Below, in pieces: positions 17,389-26,307 of a stretch of DNA of 60,310 nucleotides; position 1 is the first letter of the stretch, and each line of letters begins with the position of its first letter. Source of the DNA: Sphingomonadales bacterium (GTDB taxonomy: Bacteria > Bacteroidota > Bacteroidia > Chitinophagales > Chitinophagaceae). The stretch covers positions 1-60,310 of the forward strand of contig VHAT01000013.1 of NCBI GenBank assembly GCA_016872195.1, read 5' to 3'. Both the position numbers and the translations under genes were made by a program. The notes beneath the pieces are model-generated. The model was not told the DNA's origin. It searched no databases and was given only the letters and a program-made list of their open reading frames with translations.

Positions 17389-19188
17389 TTACTCCGTTTT
17401 AAAAATCGCTCCTTGATCGGGGCGATTTTTTTTTGTCGTCATATGCAGCAGAGCCGTTAGAAACAAGACCAGCAATGCCCCCAACGGATTAAGCCAGAGA
17501 AAAGCTAACTTGATCCATCCAAGCTTTGAAAAGACAAATACAGCGATCACTACCAACTCGGCCAAGAGAGCGGCCCAAAAAACCTGTTTCCCGCTAGTAA
17601 CACGGGGCATAAAAAAGGCCACCAAGAAAATACCCAGCACCACCCCGTAGAACAAAGAACCTAACACATTGACCGCTTCTATCAAACTATTTCCGATATT
17701 ATAGGTAAACATGGCCACCGCGATACAAAAAATACCCCAGCCCAACGTATACCACTTCGATATCCGATACCCCTGCTCAGGGCTCTTCGTGCGTTTATTA
17801 AATCGCTTATGAAAATCGATCATGGTAGAAGAAGCCAACGAATTGATGGCAGCGGCAATACTGCCCCATGAGGCTAAAAAAATAATAGCTATCAATAAGC
17901 CCACCAGACCAGGCGGTAACTGATCGACCACAAAACGCAAAAAGATATAATTCGTGTCGTTGCTATCCCCACCCGGGATTTTTGTACCGATCCAATATTT
18001 GACGCGCCCTCGAATACTATCAGAGCGATATTGTAATTGCCGTATAGAGTCGATAAGCACCTCCTGCTCCAACGGAGGCGTTGGGGCCACTTGATCGCCG
18101 GCTGAGCTAGAATAGGTTCCAGAAGCCGATCGACTTTTCGCGTACTGCAAGACCATTTCTTTTTTTTGCAGGCCCAGCCGGTTATAGACATCTTCTGCAA
18201 TTCGTAGTGAATCCCCATAGGGTACAGAAGACCTTAACTTATCAATTTGTACCTGGTTAAAAAAGATCGGAGCTTGCTGAAATTGATAGAAAGAAAAGAC
18301 CAAGACGCCAACCAGTAAGATCAAAAATTGCATGGGGACTTTTACAAACCCATTCATCAATAACCCCATACGGCTCTCCTTTAAGGACTGGGCAGTCAGG
18401 TAACGACCTACCTGGCTTTGGTCTGTACCAAAATAAGAAAGTGCTAAAAAGAAACCTCCTATTAGACCACTCCAGATATTGTACTGGTCGCTCCAATCGA
18501 ATTTTCCATTGACCACACCAGTGGAGATGGCATTGAATTTACCTAGTTGTCCCCCAATGGCCAATGCATCGGTAAACCCGACTCCCTCCGGTAATAAATG
18601 AACCACCATCCAGCCCGCTAAAAACATACCCGTAAACACAATGATCAACTGAAGTTGCTGCGTGTAGGCAACGGCACGAGCGCCCCCCGATATAGTGTAA
18701 ATGATCAGTAAGCCGCCTAGAAAAATATTGGTCCAGGTAATATCCCAACCCATCAGAGAAGACAAGATAAGAGAGGGAGCAAACACACTGATACCGGTAG
18801 AGAGACCTCGCTGCAATAAAAATAAGAAAGAGGTCAGCGTGCGGGTCCCACCGTTAAAGCGTTGCTCGAGATATTCGTAAGCAGTATAATAATTCCCCTT
18901 TCTAAAAATGGGAACAAAGAAGATGCAGATGACCACCATGGCCAATGGAATACCAAAATAGTATTGCACGAACCGGATCCCATCTGTATAGGCTTGACCG
19001 GGCGCCGATAGAAAGGTGATGGCACTGGCCTGCGTTCCCATGATACTCAATAAGACCAATCCCCACGAAAGATTTCGGTTAGAGCGAAAATATCCATCTA
19101 AATTTTTCGTGGTACGACTTTTGTAAAGTCCGTAAACTACGATCACGGCAAGCGTCAAGACCAGTACTATCCAATCGAGGGTACTCAT
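17389..19188 (-). CDS. Sodium:solute symporter (SSS family)
   Basis: A 599-residue inner-membrane transporter of the sodium:solute symporter family (LeuT fold), with about 14 membrane segments. It starts with an N-out helix (LDWIVLVLTLAVIVVYGLY), then GLVLLSIMGTQASAITFLSAPG, the sodium-site region of TM1. A hydrophilic insert of roughly 100 residues lies near residues 310-410, longer than usual. The substrate cannot be read; sialic acid, sugars and amino acids are all possible. It is the last gene of the M14-PIG-L operon and its ATG overlaps the stop of a 39-residue gene (ATGA). Confidence 0.92.
   Translation of the reverse strand: MSTLDWIVLVLTLAVIVVYGLYKSRTTKNLDGYFRSNRNLSWGLVLLSIMGTQASAITFLSAPGQAYTDGIRFVQYYFGIPLAMVVICIFFVPIFRKGNYYTAYEYLEQRFNGGTRTLTSFLFLLQRGLSTGISVFAPSLILSSLMGWDITWTNIFLGGLLIIYTISGGARAVAYTQQLQLIIVFTGMFLAGWMVVHLLPEGVGFTDALAIGGQLGKFNAISTGVVNGKFDWSDQYNIWSGLIGGFFLALSYFGTDQSQVGRYLTAQSLKESRMGLLMNGFVKVPMQFLILLVGVLVFSFYQFQQAPIFFNQVQIDKLRSSVPYGDSLRIAEDVYNRLGLQKKEMVLQYAKSRSASGTYSSSAGDQVAPTPPLEQEVLIDSIRQLQYRSDSIRGRVKYWIGTKIPGGDSNDTNYIFLRFVVDQLPPGLVGLLIAIIFLASWGSIAAAINSLASSTMIDFHKRFNKRTKSPEQGYRISKWYTLGWGIFCIAVAMFTYNIGNSLIEAVNVLGSLFYGVVLGIFLVAFFMPRVTSGKQVFWAALLAELVVIAVFVFSKLGWIKLAFLWLNPLGALLVLFLTALLHMTTKKNRPDQGAIFKTE
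17401..17434 (+). terminator. Terminator of the DUF2911 gene, inside the symporter 3' end
   Basis: A 12-bp stem with one G-T pair (17401-17412 with 17419-17430), a six-base loop and a T run to 17434. It lies inside the last codons of the convergent symporter gene, whose stop is at 17389. Confidence 0.85.
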
Positions 19189-19304
19189 GCAAAATAATCA
19201 GTAAGGCATTTAAAGATCACTATCAACAAGACCAAGAAGACGAGCACTGAAAGGTACCATCCTGACCATTGCTTAAAAAAAGGCGGTTTTTCGTTAGTAT
19301 CCAT
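19185..19304 (-). CDS. 39-residue single-pass membrane protein
   Basis: A small reading frame between the 60-residue gene and the symporter: ATG at 19304, TGA at 19187-19185. It encodes a polar N-terminus (MDTNEKPPFFKQWSGW) followed by one membrane helix (YLSVLVFLVLLIVIFKCL) and a short tail. The stop overlaps the symporter ATG as ATGA, a sign of translational coupling, and the gene fills the gap between its neighbours exactly. It may be a small accessory subunit of the symporter; that is inference from position. It is short enough to be missed by most gene callers. Confidence 0.7.
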   Translation of the reverse strand: MDTNEKPPFFKQWSGWYLSVLVFLVLLIVIFKCLTDYFA

Positions 19305-19307
19305 ATC

Positions 19308-19490
19308 CTAGCGATTACGTTTGGCTTTTACCCAGCCGGTAAAAACAATCATGGCCGCTAACGCCAATCCGATCAAGACCCCCACCCTTATTTTCTTGAT
19401 CAGGATACCCAATACCAGCCCCCCGACAATGGCCGCATAGAATGCAATATCGGAGCGGTTACTTTTATGGCGAGAATGATCAGAATCCAT
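19308..19490 (-). CDS. Small membrane protein (60 residues)
   Basis: Not recognised as a named family. The ATG at 19490 overlaps the 3' end of the PIG-L gene by 11 bases, which supports this start and coupling. The protein has a basic, polar N-terminus (MDSDHSRHKSNRSD), two short hydrophobic segments (IAFYAAIVGGLVLGILI and VGVLIGLALAAMIVFTGW) split by KKIR, and a basic tail. It ends three bases before the next small gene, so it belongs to the M14-PIG-L-symporter operon. Confidence 0.7.
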   Translation of the reverse strand: MDSDHSRHKSNRSDIAFYAAIVGGLVLGILIKKIRVGVLIGLALAAMIVFTGWVKAKRNR

Positions 19491-21969
19491 GTTTGTCCCG
19501 TTGATTGAGCGCGATAAGATTGGCCAGTAAGCGATATGCTCCATTGACACCGGCGGGCAGTTGACGAAATAGCGCTAAGCCCGTGTAGGTAAACCATCCT
19601 TTTCCATAAGTAGTAACAAGCAAGCTCCCCTCATCGGCTTTCTCATCCGGATCTTGCATGCGAAGCAAATATTGATATCCTTGGGCACCGGAGGCAGCAT
19701 GATAAATACTTCTCTCTTGAACCCAATCTTTAAAATCGACAGGACCTAAACGGTTAGGAAAATTGAAAACAGCATGAGAGGAATCAGAAAAAACGACCGT
19801 AGCTTTTTCGTCGGTGATCCGGTTACGAGAGATCGTAAAGGGATAAGGACCGATCTGCGCTTTTACCGGACCAATCTGGCTGCTGGTATTGTATTGAACG
19901 ATCAGGTTTCCTCCTTTTTCTACATACTGCATCAACCGATCGTAAACTCTGTTCAACCACTCATGCGTATTATAGGCCCTTACACCGGTAATAATGGCAT
20001 CACATTGTTGCAACTGCGCCGGGGTCATGTCCTTCTCTTGCAATAAGATAACCTCAAAACCCATCCGGCTCAACGCATCGGGTATCTTATCTCCGGCTCC
20101 TTCGATATAGCCAATCCTTTTACCTCTTGTTTGCAGATCGATCTTTTTTACCTGTACCGCGGCTGGCATAAAATAGCTGAGCGCAGGAATATGATCGTAT
20201 CGAATATCGGCGCGGAACTGATTATAAGTGGTATTACTTTGATCTTGGGCCTCGATGATCAGCTCGCGCTCCGAGGCTGTAGGCATCACCTGATAAGCCA
20301 GCGTGCCCACCTGATCTTTTTTTGATAATATCAGTGTATCCGGCGCGAAAGAAAGTGCAGAGGGTCGGTCTTTGTCCCCTTGTGCAAGGGCGCGAATTCT
20401 TTTATTGGCTTGCAGCGTATTGAACCTTACTGTACCCTCCGCATTTTTTTGCCCCTTATAGACCAATTGGACCGGATCGGAAGGCTGCACCAATACCGCA
20501 GGAGAAATGACCAGTGGCCAATATAACTCTCCTTTGACTGGATCGGTAAACTTGTAGCGAACGGGCAACTCAAGTTCTACCAATTGCCCCTCTAACTTTA
20601 TCGAGAGCGAACAGACAATAGCGGCGCGGTCATCGGCCTGACCGATCTGCAATTGATCGGATACCGTAAAGTACCCCTCTTGCATAGGAGCACGAAGCCA
20701 ATATGGCTGGGTGATAGGCTTATTTTTTTCTAAAGGAAGAACATAATTAAGTGTCCAGCTTTTGTTAGCACTCAGTTGTGTATCAAGTAACGCCGCCTTT
20801 TGCTCAATGCGCCAACCCAGCAATTGACAAGAAACCCCCATGCGATTAACAACCGACAGGGTCAACTTAACGGAATCGCCCTGCACAGCTAGGGCTTGCG
20901 AAGAAAATGCATCTGCGTATACTCCCGACAAGGGAAGCAACAATGCATTTAACTCGTTTATTTTTTGCGTTTTCCAATACCCGGGAGCCAGGGCCGTATT
21001 CATTTGCTCCCGAAGTCGCAACAGTCCACGCAACGAATACTGTGGAGCGGTAAAGTCGAAATGCTGTAAAATACTATCAATGGTCTTTTGAATTAGCAAT
21101 CCCCCTTCTACCCGCTGCCAGCTGGTAGCAACATTATCCATCAGGTCGTTTTGTGGAGACGAACCTTTTATCGTTTTAAAGTACTCCAGGGCCTCTCCCC
21201 GAGAAGCGGATACGCCAAATCCCTGGCTTTTATGTTGGCTTCGGCTCTCGGCGGCCAGCTCTCCATAACTTTTACCAAGCAAAGGATTGTACCCTCCCAC
21301 GTCTAGTTTAAATTGATCTTCGCGAGTGGTATTGTTACCGCCGAAATTAAATGTATTCCATAGCAGGCGAGTTGCTTTCCAGGGCGAAGTATAGCGCAGC
21401 TGATCCTTGAATCGCAGCGGATCGGCTGCCGCTTCAAAAGCTTCTTGTGCTAAAATGGCCGAAGCCGTATGGTGACCATGCCCTCCTTCGCCGGTACTGG
21501 GAAAGCGAGCAATGATCACATCGGGTTTAAGCCGACGGATCACCCACACCACATCCGAGAGGATGGAATCGCGATCCCACTTTTCAAAGGTTTCTTTTGG
21601 CGTTTTAGAATATCCAAAATCATAGGCCCGTGTAAAGAACTGTTCACCGCCATCGATGCGACGGGCGGCCAGTAATTCTTGCGTTCGAATCATACCCAGC
21701 GCAATCCCTTGCTCCTCTCCGATCAGGTTTTGTCCGCCATCGCCTCTTGTCAAAGAGAGATAGCCGGTTCGATATAATCGATCGGTAGAGAGATATGCGA
21801 TCAGTCGGGTGTTCTCATCATCAGGATGCGCCGCTATGTAAAGTACCGAGCCCAGCACATTCAACTTCTGAATACGCTGGTACAGCTGCACAGAGCTAAC
21901 CGGTTGCCCTTGTAAAAAGTGAGAGGCAAAAAAAAGACAGATACAAAAAAGAGATTTCAACAATTTCAT
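19480..21969 (-). CDS. Exported PIG-L family deacetylase
   Basis: An 829-residue protein with a signal peptide (KLLKSLFCICLFFASHFLQG) and an N-terminal PIG-L/LmbE deacetylase domain: AHPDDENTR (zinc His and Asp-Asp), then GEGGHGHHTAS with the second metal site. PIG-L enzymes remove acetyl groups from GlcNAc-type sugars. The middle is beta-sandwich-like; the C-terminal part (about residues 620-800) resembles a class I glutamine-amidotransferase-like fold (IGYIEGAGDKIPDALSRMGF, then CDAIITGVRAYN), probably for binding only. It lies 12 nt after the M14 gene. Confidence 0.88.
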   Translation of the reverse strand: MKLLKSLFCICLFFASHFLQGQPVSSVQLYQRIQKLNVLGSVLYIAAHPDDENTRLIAYLSTDRLYRTGYLSLTRGDGGQNLIGEEQGIALGMIRTQELLAARRIDGGEQFFTRAYDFGYSKTPKETFEKWDRDSILSDVVWVIRRLKPDVIIARFPSTGEGGHGHHTASAILAQEAFEAAADPLRFKDQLRYTSPWKATRLLWNTFNFGGNNTTREDQFKLDVGGYNPLLGKSYGELAAESRSQHKSQGFGVSASRGEALEYFKTIKGSSPQNDLMDNVATSWQRVEGGLLIQKTIDSILQHFDFTAPQYSLRGLLRLREQMNTALAPGYWKTQKINELNALLLPLSGVYADAFSSQALAVQGDSVKLTLSVVNRMGVSCQLLGWRIEQKAALLDTQLSANKSWTLNYVLPLEKNKPITQPYWLRAPMQEGYFTVSDQLQIGQADDRAAIVCSLSIKLEGQLVELELPVRYKFTDPVKGELYWPLVISPAVLVQPSDPVQLVYKGQKNAEGTVRFNTLQANKRIRALAQGDKDRPSALSFAPDTLILSKKDQVGTLAYQVMPTASERELIIEAQDQSNTTYNQFRADIRYDHIPALSYFMPAAVQVKKIDLQTRGKRIGYIEGAGDKIPDALSRMGFEVILLQEKDMTPAQLQQCDAIITGVRAYNTHEWLNRVYDRLMQYVEKGGNLIVQYNTSSQIGPVKAQIGPYPFTISRNRITDEKATVVFSDSSHAVFNFPNRLGPVDFKDWVQERSIYHAASGAQGYQYLLRMQDPDEKADEGSLLVTTYGKGWFTYTGLALFRQLPAGVNGAYRLLANLIALNQRDKHGF

Positions 21970-21981
21970 GGAACATCAAGA

Positions 21982-24504
21982 TTAATCAGCCGAAAAAAAC
22001 ACGGCGTTGCACAACATTAGCTTTCCTGCTTCCCAAAAACTTCTAAATAGGATATCATCGGTAAACAAGGTAATAGACCCCCTGCCCATACTTAGCTGCC
22101 CTATGGACAACACATCTTTTATCTGGGGCTTTAATGTATTCCCGACAAAACCAGAGAGAGGGGGTTCCTGCTTGATCACCCCCACATTCCAACCCGCCTC
22201 CGCAATAAATTCATAGGTTCTGTCATCCATTTTGAGTGTATAGAAGTGCGCTCCATATCCGAAGGCAAGAGGATGGGTGGTGTCTAGTGAAACTTTCCAA
22301 ATAGCACCCGGGGTAAATCCAGAGAGATAATCTCTCTCTCTTTCTCCGAACAAAGAAAGTGATTCATAAGGGTCGCTATCTTTCTTATCGGTTGCCTCGC
22401 TTTTCTTTTTTGCCTTGATACCCCAATCTCCTTGTGCCAATTGCGCCACGGCCCCTTCCAAGGCCACTAGCTTACCGCCGGCGTTGATCCAGCCCTTAAT
22501 ATCATCTTGCATCTCCTTTCCGTCAAGTGCGCGGTAACGTCCATCGGCCATGATCAGAACATCGATATCCTTAAGGTCAGCCGCACCAAAAGAAGATGCA
22601 TTGAATAAGGTGATCGGATAATGCAACTGCTGATCGAAGAAATGCCAGATCTCTCCTACCGCTGTGCTGCTTACCCCTTCGCCCGCTAGCAAACCTACTC
22701 GTGGGGCCAATAATGGGCGTACCCGGTCACTGCCGAAATCAAATCCTTTATCGACTAGTCCGGTAGAGATCGCATGCAATTTTATCTGCGCCTGATCGGC
22801 CAATCGCTGTACATTGGACAAGAAAGCAGCACCAAATCTTTCATTGGCCGTTTTTAACACCAAAACCGTTCCCGCCCGAAATGATTTACCATCGACAGAG
22901 AAAGGAGCTTCTGCATAACGCAGCTTATATCCCTGTTGCAAGAGTTTTCCGACCAACGAGGCCGCTTGTACACCCTGCCAGGGAATGGCATAGCCATACG
23001 AAGTATTGTCATTCTTAATCAGTGTACTAACAGGTGCTGCTACTGATGCCACTTTTTCTTTGCTGGCAAAGGCAGAAAGTCCGTACGCATAAGGGGCCGC
23101 CCATGCGGTGATATCATAGGTGGCCGAGTCCGCTAATTTGGTAACGGGCTCCATCATCACTTGCAACAGGGCCGAGCGAGGTTGTTGCGTTGAAATGACT
23201 ATATCAGTGGCCTGCGCCAAAAAATTTTCTTCTTTAAGGGTCGCATAATTCAACCCCTTTGCAGAAGTACCGGTACCATATCCATATTGAATGCCGTTTC
23301 TGTCCAAGAGTGATAATAAAGAAGCGGCCAGCTCTTTTTCGTGTGGCTGCACTTTAACTACATACGATTTATAAGGGGAGAATTGTCCAGCCATGGACTG
23401 CTGATAGAACTTCCTGAATTCGCTAATCAAACGCTGGCGATAGCGATAAGACACTTCCAGTGTACTCAGCGATGTGGTGGCATGATGAGCAACGCGATCG
23501 ACCAAGGTCAAGGTATCTCCATCTTCGATGACTATTCCTAATCCGGCCCTGATCCCGCCTTGTTCGTAGGTCATACCGATGGCACCGCTATAAGTAGGAT
23601 ACGTATCCCCATAAGAAGGGTAAAGCAGATCGAAGCGCTCGCGGGTAAAGTAAAGCCATCCATTCTTATCAAAATAACCAGCATGATTCTTTCCAATGGC
23701 TTGTTGAAATTCTCTTTGCCAAGGGGTGATGATCTCGTGATAGGGCTCTGCGGCAGGGGCAAAGTAATAGGGCTCGTTGTAACCTTGTTCGTGAAAATCT
23801 ACATGCACATGTGGCATCCACTGTTGATAGAGTTGCATGCGTAAGTGCGACTCTACCTGCGACTGCCAGGCCCAGTCGCGATTTAGGTCAAAATAATAAT
23901 GATTGGAACGCCCCCCAGGCCAGGGCTCTTGATGCTCTCTGGCTCCAGGATGCGGATTGAACTGGCTACCCACTACCCCGTTGTACCAATTTACATAGCG
24001 GTCTCTTCCATCGGGATTGATACAGGGATCGATCACCACCACCATTTGTTTTAACCAATCGGCCATATCATTCCCTTCCTTGAGAAGTTCGTAGAGAGTC
24101 ACCATTGACGCCTCGGTAGAGGAAGCCTCGTTTCCATGCACGTTATAGCTTAACCAAACAAGGGCAGGATGATCCTGCTCAGTTGGTGCCATTTTATCGA
24201 GCGTTAGACCGGCTAGTCGAAGATTATTCATCCGTATCGATTCGAGCGAAGCGATATGAGAGGGAGAACTAACGATCGCCACGAACAGTGGCCTTCCCTC
24301 ATTTGTTTTTCCATACGGGATCAGCTTAACCCGATCGGGTGTCATTTGAGCCACATGTTGAAAGTACCCCTGAACCAGATAATGCGGAGTATGTCGAGTG
24401 CCTATCTCGTAGCCCAAAAAAGCAGCCGGAGATAAAAGTTGAGCGTTGGCAACTGCTACCAAAAAAACAGAAAGGATCGTCAGCAAACCATTTCGTACGT
24501 TCAT
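21982..24504 (-). CDS. Exported M14 family zinc carboxypeptidase
   Basis: An 840-residue protein with a signal peptide (LLTILSVFLVAVANA). The M14 domain has the zinc motif NVHGNEASS (H-x-x-E) near residue 120, a third zinc His in HVDFHEQGYNEPY near residue 235, and a candidate catalytic Glu in MTYEQGG. The C-terminal half includes a glutamine-amidotransferase-like region (RVGLLAGEGVSSTAVGEIW, DIDVLIMADG). It is the first gene of the operon with PIG-L, two small membrane proteins and a symporter. Substrate unknown; it could trim peptides or muropeptides. Confidence 0.88.
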   Translation of the reverse strand: MNVRNGLLTILSVFLVAVANAQLLSPAAFLGYEIGTRHTPHYLVQGYFQHVAQMTPDRVKLIPYGKTNEGRPLFVAIVSSPSHIASLESIRMNNLRLAGLTLDKMAPTEQDHPALVWLSYNVHGNEASSTEASMVTLYELLKEGNDMADWLKQMVVVIDPCINPDGRDRYVNWYNGVVGSQFNPHPGAREHQEPWPGGRSNHYYFDLNRDWAWQSQVESHLRMQLYQQWMPHVHVDFHEQGYNEPYYFAPAAEPYHEIITPWQREFQQAIGKNHAGYFDKNGWLYFTRERFDLLYPSYGDTYPTYSGAIGMTYEQGGIRAGLGIVIEDGDTLTLVDRVAHHATTSLSTLEVSYRYRQRLISEFRKFYQQSMAGQFSPYKSYVVKVQPHEKELAASLLSLLDRNGIQYGYGTGTSAKGLNYATLKEENFLAQATDIVISTQQPRSALLQVMMEPVTKLADSATYDITAWAAPYAYGLSAFASKEKVASVAAPVSTLIKNDNTSYGYAIPWQGVQAASLVGKLLQQGYKLRYAEAPFSVDGKSFRAGTVLVLKTANERFGAAFLSNVQRLADQAQIKLHAISTGLVDKGFDFGSDRVRPLLAPRVGLLAGEGVSSTAVGEIWHFFDQQLHYPITLFNASSFGAADLKDIDVLIMADGRYRALDGKEMQDDIKGWINAGGKLVALEGAVAQLAQGDWGIKAKKKSEATDKKDSDPYESLSLFGERERDYLSGFTPGAIWKVSLDTTHPLAFGYGAHFYTLKMDDRTYEFIAEAGWNVGVIKQEPPLSGFVGNTLKPQIKDVLSIGQLSMGRGSITLFTDDILFRSFWEAGKLMLCNAVFFSAD

Positions 24505-24576
24505 AAAATGTTCTTTATGCTGGCAAGTTAAGGTTTGTTTTGGTTTTTGTAGCTTAGCAGATCATAAGAATTCACT

Positions 24577-26295
24577 ATGAGATCTACCCTATTCTTGAGC
24601 ATTTCCCTTGCGATCGCTTTTTCGCTGTTGACTCCGTTGAGCTCCCGGGGACAAGCGCAAAATGCCTATCAATACAACATTGAAAAATCATTGGTCGCCT
24701 CGAACGGGGCGGTCGTATCGGCTCATCCCCTGGCCAGCCAGGCCGGACTCTCCATTTTGCAAAAAGGGGGCAACGCAATTGATGCCGCCATTGCCACTCA
24801 GCTGGCCCTGGCCGTAGTTTACCCAAATGCGGGCAATATCGGTGGTGGAGGCTTTATGGTGGCGCAATTAAAGAATGGAAAAACGGTAGCCCTCGATTTT
24901 AGAGAAAAAGCACCGGCCAAGGCCCACCGCGATATGTACATTGAGCCTGATGGAAAGGCCAATACCGATAAAAGTCAACAAGGGCATTTATCGTGTGGCG
25001 TTCCGGGCACTGTAGCGGGCTTATTTGCCGCACACCGTTACGCTTTGCTTCCCTTTCGTGTCTTAATTGCACCGGCCATTGAGTTGGCAGAAAAAGGATT
25101 TGTCATTACGGCCGGAGAAGCCCGTGGACTAAATAATTTACAAAGTGATTTAAAAAAATACAATACGCAAACGCCTGTCTTTGTCAAACAAGAAGAATGG
25201 AAGGCCGGCGATACCCTCATTCAAATTGACCTGGCTAACACGCTAAAACGAATTCGCGACAATGGACAAGCTGGTTTTTATGAAGGCCCCACTGCCGATC
25301 TGATCGTTGCCGAAATGCAACGAGGAGGAGGACTGATCTCTAAAGAAGATCTTCGTGCCTATACGGCACAGTACCGCACCCCGCATCGCTTTCAATACAA
25401 AGAGTACAGTATAGTGGGGATGCCCATGCCCAGCAGCGGCGGGGTTCTTCTTCATCAGATGCTTAAAATGATCGAAGATCGCCCCATTGCCACCATGGGA
25501 TTTCATTCGCCAGAAGCGGTACAGCTCATGACTGAAGTTATGCGAAGAGCCTATGCCGACCGGGCGGCCTTTATGGGAGATGCGGATTTTTATCAGGTGC
25601 CTGTTAAGCAAATCACTAATCAAGCTTATTTACAAGACCGCATGAAAAGTTTTGTAACAGGTCAACCTACCCCCAGCGCTACATTACAACCAGGCACGGT
25701 TACCGGATACGAAAGTGAGGAAACGACCCATCTTTCTGTGATCGACAAAAAAGGAAATGCCGTTGCTGTCACCACCACCCTTAATAACTCGTATGGCAGC
25801 AGAACGGTAGTCGGTGGCGCCGGATTCTTACTCAATGATGAAATGGATGATTTTAGCATCAAGCCCGGCGTTCCCAACATGTTCGGTGCTGTGGGCGGAG
25901 AAGCTAATTCCATTCAACCTGGCAAACGCATGCTGAGTTCAATGGCACCAACCCTTGTACTCAAAAAGGGAAAACCCTACCTGGTCGTGGGCACCCCAGG
26001 GGGCACCACCATCCCAACCCAGATCTTTCAAACCCTGGTGAATATCTTGGAATTTAACATGAGTCCGCAAGATGCCGTGTACAAACCAAAATTTCATCAC
26101 CAGTGGCTGCCCGACGAACTGGTCTTGGAAAAAGGATTTCCTGAAAACACAAAAGCAGCCTTGCAAAAAATGGGATATCCCTTCGGAAAAGAGCGCGGTG
26201 GAATTGGACGCACCGAGCTGATCCGGGTAAGACCCGATGGCCGTTTTGAGGCGGTAGCCGATAAAAGAGGCGACGACTCCGCTGCGGGGTATTAA
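24577..26295 (+). CDS. ggt: Gamma-glutamyltransferase
   Basis: Hydrolyses or transfers the gamma-glutamyl group of glutathione-like compounds in the periplasm. The 572 residues have a signal peptide (STLFLSISLAIAFSLLTPL), the typical AAIATQLALAVVYPNAGNIG stretch, and the self-cleavage site at Thr383 in EETTHLSVIDKKGNAVAV; PSSGG (binding loop) and the GGAGFLLNDEMDDF segment are present. It is divergent from the M14 operon with 72 nt between starts. Confidence 0.95.
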   Translation: MRSTLFLSISLAIAFSLLTPLSSRGQAQNAYQYNIEKSLVASNGAVVSAHPLASQAGLSILQKGGNAIDAAIATQLALAVVYPNAGNIGGGGFMVAQLKNGKTVALDFREKAPAKAHRDMYIEPDGKANTDKSQQGHLSCGVPGTVAGLFAAHRYALLPFRVLIAPAIELAEKGFVITAGEARGLNNLQSDLKKYNTQTPVFVKQEEWKAGDTLIQIDLANTLKRIRDNGQAGFYEGPTADLIVAEMQRGGGLISKEDLRAYTAQYRTPHRFQYKEYSIVGMPMPSSGGVLLHQMLKMIEDRPIATMGFHSPEAVQLMTEVMRRAYADRAAFMGDADFYQVPVKQITNQAYLQDRMKSFVTGQPTPSATLQPGTVTGYESEETTHLSVIDKKGNAVAVTTTLNNSYGSRTVVGGAGFLLNDEMDDFSIKPGVPNMFGAVGGEANSIQPGKRMLSSMAPTLVLKKGKPYLVVGTPGGTTIPTQIFQTLVNILEFNMSPQDAVYKPKFHHQWLPDELVLEKGFPENTKAALQKMGYPFGKERGGIGRTELIRVRPDGRFEAVADKRGDDSAAGY

Positions 26296-26307
26296 GATTT
26301 TACCGCT

